From Saccoglossus kowalevskii (taxonomy: Eukaryota > Hemichordata > Enteropneusta > Harrimaniidae): DNA of 22,109 nt. The notes beneath the pieces are model-generated. The model was given only the letters and a program-made list of their open reading frames with translations. It was not told the origin of the DNA and ran no database searches. A program made the position numbers and the translations under genes. Position 1 is the stretch's first letter; each line of letters begins with the position of its first letter. Shown piece after piece: positions 17,385 to 22,109 of the stretch. Where the stretch lies: NCBI RefSeq assembly GCF_000003605.2, contig NW_003128865.1:27465-49573 (forward strand). Reading direction: 5' to 3'.

Positions 17385-19166
17385 TTGCTGTATACTGAAT
17401 ATCTCTTAAAACAGAAATTGTGGCACTCATTATTATGCATGGCAATCTACAGGCACCTTTGTAGAGCTGAATGCAATTATATGCATGTATGAACACAAAT
17501 ATACGAATATACAAGTTCTCATCACACATTTGGGATTACACATCCTTTGGCTTTAGTTATATTTAGCCCTGTTTTAATTTCTGATCACCATGAATGCCAT
17601 CGAAAACCCTATATACAAGCTGGAGTCAAAATTAAAAATTTAGCTGAAGTTAGAACAGAAACATTGTATCCAGTCCTTATGTCTTGCAGGGAAGACACTT
17701 TGGTTATTTTATCAACTTGGTATGGAATGTCTCATTTACTGATGGCACCAAGAGTTATTTTTTGGTGGCTCGTTTAAGCCACGTCTGATTTGCGCAGAGT
17801 CTATGAGCAAAATAACTTTATTTCTGCCATCATAATTAATTGTAATCGGATTCAAACTTGATTTCTTGATTGCATGCCAAGTGCTGTGATGCTTGGTTGG
17901 CAGAGCTACTATGGCTACTCAATAGCAAAACCTAATGAATTGTATTTAAAATTACTGAAAATAAGTGGGACCAATCATGACACAGTAACTAATTGGAATC
18001 AACTAAACTGGCATACAAATCAAGAAGAGTGTTCTGAATCTATGTTGCTCTGTCATTATTGAATGTAGTAAATGGAAATTTTTTTGAAAATGTGAATGAA
18101 AAAGATAGAAGTTCAGGTTCAGTTGAAATCGTAGCTGGTACTATGTGTTGCAATATGCGATAGTAAGGCCCACTGATGTAAGGTGACATGTTTTGACAAA
18201 ATTTGTGTATTAAAAATCGCTTGACAATAATGTTTTGTTTAAAAAGTTGCAGAACAAACAAAAAGAATACAAATTTAGATCGTTTTTTAACACAACATAT
18301 AGAATGCATTTAAAATTTGTTTTAATTGAATTTAAGTGCATGAATTAGTAAGTCTGTGAATTCATAGTTTTTATACGGTTCCATGTGTAGATCAAACTAC
18401 TGTATGAGAAAACCTTTGTTGACACTGGCAGTGGGCGTGAAAATAGTTGATTGTACAAACATTGTTGAGAAAAGGTGCTGAAACTAAACCCTGGGCGATG
18501 TTTTGGTTCTGGTGATCTCCCAAAATATGTCCCAGGGTGATCAGATAATACAGTATAAGTAGTATGTGAAAGGAAAAAGATCTATAAACTAAGATAATTG
18601 AAGCAAGTCATGGTGGCAGGCCAGTTGAGTGTTATTACTTGTTAGGCACATTATGAATATATAAATAAACAATGTGCATTTACAATGACTAAGATGAATT
18701 TCTGACATTGTGAACAACATACAGAATTTGTTTTACTCACAGAAAGTCCAGTATTTCATTGTCAGAACATCCTACCACAGTCACTCTACTAGGAGTGACT
18801 GTGATCCTACCCACTTATGGTCAGGGACAGTTCTGTCTACAATGAATACTAAGTGACTTTGTTTGCATTTACATTTACAAGTATCTACTGGGTTCGACAA
18901 TATTTCTGAGTTGATGTTTGCACATTGAAAAAAAAAACAGATTAGAAAGTTGGTTTGCCAACTAAAATTAGTTTTAGTTGAAATAACAGTACCCTAACCT
19001 GCCCTGAACTTATAATTGTGTGTGGTCATGAATTCTCTGGTCACATTGTCATAACTACATGTACTTTGATGAAATATCTTGAATTCATAATCCATAATTA
19101 TAATTGTTTCAACTATCATATTTGACTGAAATAAGTAAATATTTTGTTATTGATAATGTTTTACAG
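17385..19166 (+). other. Sequence upstream of the ZNF410-like coding exon, probably intronic
   Basis: AT-rich with short open frames (17547-17777 and 17874-18062, plus strand) that I do not recognise and that lack coding signals beyond being open. The only structured piece is the hairpin element at 18743-18860. A 6-bp stem GTGGCT/AGCCAC lies at 17764-17781. Confidence 0.5.
18743..18860. mobile_element. 118-bp hairpin element (foldback/MITE-like)
   Basis: The outer arms 18743-18768 and 18830-18860 pair (AAAGTC, AGTATT, CATTGT and AGAAC blocks, with small indels). Inside them is a perfect 11-bp stem, CACAGTCACTC (18776-18786) with GAGTGACTGTG (18793-18803), around a 6-nt loop. It is in the probable intron upstream of the ZNF410-like coding exon. 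Confidence 0.65.
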
Positions 19167-19713
19167 ATGTCCTGTATGAATGGTTGTCCCACTGACAATG
19201 AAAACAGTCATCTTGAATCACTTAACTCATTACAGTCTTCTGAAAACATCAAACATTTCCGGTTTGTAAGCGAAAGCAGACTTACTTCAGATCAACCTGA
19301 TGATGGAGTTGATCATTTAGGAGCAATTGGGAAAGTCATCAGTGATGGAAAGGAAGATAATTCTCTTGGTACTAAACAGGATGCTGTTGATGATGATGAA
19401 AAAATGTCTACAATCGATGAAAATACATTGATGCAAGCTATTGAACCACATGCTGGACTGTTACGTCTCTTGAGCTTACCAAATCCAGTGTCCCAGTCTC
19501 CTACTGCCAACAACACTGTACTTGTATTGAGCAATGTTGATAAGGGTGGTATTGAAGCTAATGTTATATTTGATACACAAAGGTTGAGATTACAGAATTT
19601 GGCCCAAGCCAGTCTTATTTCAGCCACACAAGAGAGTATAGCTAAGGCATATGGTGATGAGGAACCAGTTTCACCTGTAGGTAACTCGTATACTGTGCAG
19701 AAAACAGAAAGTG
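19167..19713 (+). CDS. ZNF410-like zinc-finger protein, N-terminal coding exon
   Basis: The exon follows the acceptor TGTTTTACAG and ends at the donor AGTG|GTGAGT (phase 1), giving 182 codons. ZNF410 is a C2H2 transcription factor, best known in vertebrates for activating CHD4. The ZNF410 signature is the pre-finger region: NNTVLVLSNVDKGGIEANVI, followed by RLQNLAQASLISATQESIAK, which matches R-V-Q-E-L-A-H-D-S-L-I-A-A-T-x-x-x-L-A-K of the human protein. The N-terminal part is acidic and low in complexity (DAVDDDEKMSTIDE). The first ATG (19167) is the very first codon of the exon, with another at 19176. Because the open frame continues upstream only through intron sequence, an earlier coding exon cannot be excluded. 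Confidence 0.85.
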
Positions 19714-19972
19714 GTGAGTAAGCCTTACAAACAATTATAATTTTGGCACTTGTATCTGGGAAAAAAATTGTTTTCATCACTCCAATTAAAGATAGATATA
19801 GAGATACCAGAATGATAATGGAGACATCAACAGCAAAGTTTTTGGTCACTTGCAATGATGTTTTTTTAACAATACAACAACATTGCCAGCAAACTTGCTG
19901 ACAACGTATATCTGCTTTTCTGACATCTACCATGACAAATGATTCTCTTATTCAATTTTTGTTATATTTCAG

Positions 19973-20150
19973 GTGAAAGAATTTATGTGTGTCACTATGA
20001 AGGATGTGGTAGATCATTTAAAGCATCAAGCCACTTGAAATACCACAGGGAAACTCATGCTGGACAAAAAGTATTGAAGTGTTCATTTGACGGATGTGAT
20101 AAAAGATTTTCCTGGCCAGCACATCGTAAATACCACATGAAAACACACCT
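19973..20150 (+). CDS. ZNF410-like zinc-finger protein, exon with first two fingers
   Basis: The acceptor is TATATTTCAG and the donor CACCT|GTAAGC (phase 0 after the split Gly plus 58 codons, then two bases over). It encodes two C2H2 fingers of form C-x4-C-x12-H-x3-H: CHYEGCGRSFKASSHLKYH..H and CSFDGCDKRFSWPAHRKYH..H. The second, with WPAH-KYH-KTH, corresponds to finger 1 of vertebrate ZNF410. The first finger has no counterpart in the five-finger human protein as I know it. The linker AGQKVLK is unlike the usual TGEKP. Four or more further fingers should follow to the right of the window. Confidence 0.88.
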
Positions 20151-20202
20151 GTAAGCTTCAATATTATATATAAAAATTGGGAGTCTTTGCAGTTAGTTTG
20201 AC

Positions 20203-20258
20203 TGTGTGTGTGTGTGGGGGGGGGGGGTGTTTGTATGTATGTATATGTGTATGTGTGT
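20203..20258 (+). repeat. (TG)n, poly-G and TGTATG microsatellite
   Basis: A (TG)7-like tract runs into 12 consecutive G and then TGTATG-type repeats, about 50 bp after the exon donor. This is simple sequence, prone to length change. Confidence 0.9.
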
Positions 20259-20301
20259 CCTTCTGCTCCACTGATATCTCAAGTACCATACATCAGTTTT
20301 T

Positions 20302-21310
20302 GATGAAACTTGGTGCATACTGGTAGATGCTCTGGCCCAATGCACAGATTTGATAAAGTTTTTGTAAAATTACATGCACATTAATTACCTAATTTGCATG
20401 ATAATAAGCCAATTTTTAGCTGTTCCATGACTGTTCCGTTGATATCTAAAGAACCACTCATTGGATTTTGATGAAACTTGGTATATAGATGCTCTGAACC
20501 TAGGTGCAGATTTGTTCAGTTTTTGGTAAAAATCCGTGCATATTAATTACCTAATTTGCATGATAATTAGCTAATATTTAGCTGTTCTATGACTGTTCCA
20601 CTCATATCTAAACAACCACTCATTGGATTTTGATGAAACTTGGTACATAGATGCTCTGAACTAATGCTAGGTTTTGATTAGTTTTTGGTAAAAATTACTT
20701 AATTACCTAATTTGCATAATGATTAGTCAATTTTTGGTTTTTCCACTGATATCCCAAGTACTAATCATCACATTTCAATGAAACTTGGTACATATATGCC
20801 ATAGGACACTGCACAGACCTGATAGTTTTTAGGGTAATATCAGTGCATATTAATTACCTAATTAATTAATTTTCAGCTTTCACACTGATTTCTCAAGTAC
20901 TAATCATCACATTTCAATGAAACTTTGTACATGGATGCTGTAGACAGACCTGGATAATTGTTGGTTAAAATCTGTACATATTAATTACTAATTTGCATAA
21001 TTAACCACTTTTAAGCTGTCAGACTGATATCTAAAGTACTAATTATTCCATTTCAATGAAACTTAGTACAAAGATGCTCTAGGACAAAGTACAAACCTAA
21101 TTAGTTTGGGGTTAAAATCTGTTTATATTAATTCCCTAATTAGCATAATAATTCATAAGTTTTTTTGGTTCCAATCACATTTCAATAAAACTTGGTACAT
21201 AGATGGTATGTTACATTGTGCAGACCTCATTAGTTTTACACTCAAATCTGTTCATATTAATTTTCTTTATTAGTTTTCAGCTTTTCCATCACTATCTCAA
21301 TCAAGTACAA
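20302..21310 (+). repeat. Seven-unit tandem array, period 129-168 bp
   Basis: Units start at 20302, 20470, 20632, 20777, 20916, 21055 and 21184, judged by the phrase (G/A)ATGAAACTTGGTACATAGAT. Successive spacings are 168, 162, 145, 139, 139 and 129 bp. Most units then carry a CAGA-C/T element, a GTTTTTGGTAAAA-like stretch, ATTAATTACCTAATTTGCAT and CTGATATCTAAAGTACTAAT. Similarity falls towards the right end. The array lies in the intron after the second ZNF410-like exon. Confidence 0.85.
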
Positions 21311-22109
21311 GTAATTTTGAATTATATTTAATACTCTCAGCACATGGGAGTTCTTTCTAAGCTTTCTTTGATTACTGGTTTTGTTAAAAGTGCAAAGGTT
21401 ACACAGGTGCATGTAGATTTGTTTCATTCACTGTTAACTAACTGGTGGCGTTTTCTCAGTCATTCATGCGCCACTTTATTTCAAACTGGATATGAACATC
21501 ACATGCAGGTTTGTTCCTTTCTAATAAACATTAGAAAGAGGAAAGCAAAAACAAATTGACTGCAACATCTAGTTTTGAAAGAAAGAAAAAATTAGTTGTG
21601 TTCCACTGTCTGCCCAGTGGTTCTAGATGTCAGTACTCACTTAACTGTGTTTCTTTGAATAATTGGTCTATAGGCAGCTTCTACATTTAAGGTAGAGATG
21701 CAGTTTATTTGTGAATTTCAATCAAAAATAGTTTTTTTCGTTTTTTATATAGATTTTTATCTAAAGAACATTCTGTGAAAATTTGACCAATGAATTCTTA
21801 TTGGAACACCGTTAAAATTGCTGTTTATTTTCTATTTAAAAATAAAAAAACACTCGCACGTGGCAATGTTTATGTCCAATTGCCTAATTTGCATGAGTAA
21901 CCAAATAACAGGACCTTTGATTGACAATATGCAAATCGAGATTGTACGGGTCATAGTTCATTCAATTCACGCATCATTCAGGAATGATTGAAATGTCCGA
22001 AAATGACGCCAAAATACACCTTAAAAGTCCTTTTTTTTTTCTAAATCCCATCCCGAATTTACGGCAGAATCTGGTCCCTCAAATAAGGGACACGTGAGCT
22101 TTGATTCTA
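21311..22109 (+). other. Intron sequence after the tandem array
   Basis: No exon with zinc-finger motifs is present before the right edge. POU-octamer-type words ATTTGCAT and ATGCAAAT lie near 21887 and 21928, and GTCCCT...AGGGAC forms a small palindrome near 22075-22091. The mix of CpG words (CACTCGCACGTG, TTCACGCATC) at 21850-22109 hints at another dispersed repeat running off the edge. Confidence 0.4.

Noticed and set aside
17547-18062. Two plus-strand open frames of 76 and 62 codons as small genes
   Set aside because: No motif, no splice or promoter context, and their length is expected by chance.
19104-19166. Start of the ZNF410-like protein at 19104
   Set aside because: The 21 codons before 19167 look like intron sequence ending in a good acceptor (TGTTTTACAG), so they are not part of the exon.
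19313-19933. 206-codon minus-strand open frame
   Set aside because: It is the antisense of the ZNF410-like exon and adjoining intron, with no protein-like motif of its own.
20302-21310. CRISPR-like array
   Set aside because: The units are 129-168 bp, divergent along their whole length, and in a eukaryotic intron; there is no repeat-spacer structure.
1-22109. tRNA or other classical RNA genes
   Set aside because: I saw no convincing A/B-box pair, cloverleaf or rRNA-like stretch on either strand, although a computed scan could not be run.

Overview
This is metazoan nuclear DNA. The genes are split by introns with GT/AG borders, the intergenic and intronic DNA is AT-rich, and several families of eukaryotic transposon are present. 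The two protein genes look like those of a marine invertebrate (a non-vertebrate deuterostome or a lophotrochozoan would fit), but the species cannot be fixed from the sequence alone.

The minus strand from about 15.18 kb down to 3.65 kb carries the 5' half of the XPO1/CRM1 (exportin-1) gene. I can place one probable non-coding first exon and eleven coding exons. They join without any frame break into 491 codons (497 from an alternative upstream ATG), which correspond to about residues 1-496 of the human protein. The remaining exons, including the one with the leptomycin-reactive cysteine, lie beyond position 1.

Positions 12-3579 are a 3.57 kb DIRS-type tyrosine-recombinase retrotransposon, inserted in sense orientation in the XPO1 intron after coding exon 11. 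It has 67-bp inverted terminal repeats that match at 65 positions. It also has remnants of RNase H and tyrosine recombinase, but no recognisable reverse transcriptase. Its base composition is clearly richer in GC than the flanking DNA.

On the plus strand, 19167-20150 holds two coding exons of a ZNF410-like C2H2 zinc-finger gene, whose later fingers lie to the right of the window. The two genes are head to head. The interval of about 15.0-16.1 kb is the likely promoter region and contains an ETS-type motif at the XPO1 end and an E2F-type motif at the other end.

Introns carry further repeats: a MITE-like element with ~56-bp inverted repeats (10661-11129), a 118-bp hairpin element (18743-18860), a 5'-truncated LINE 3' end with an (ATT)n tail (16761-17346), a seven-unit tandem array whose period shrinks from 168 to 129 bp (20302-21310), and a dispersed 'GGTGGTCTTTATA' repeat (7932-8451).

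The least expected single item is an exon-like block at 8908-8988, in the XPO1 intron before coding exon 4. It has 27 codons, is symmetrical in phase and has plausible splice sites on both sides, but it matches no part of XPO1 that I know. I do not see a clear new multi-gene system in this window.
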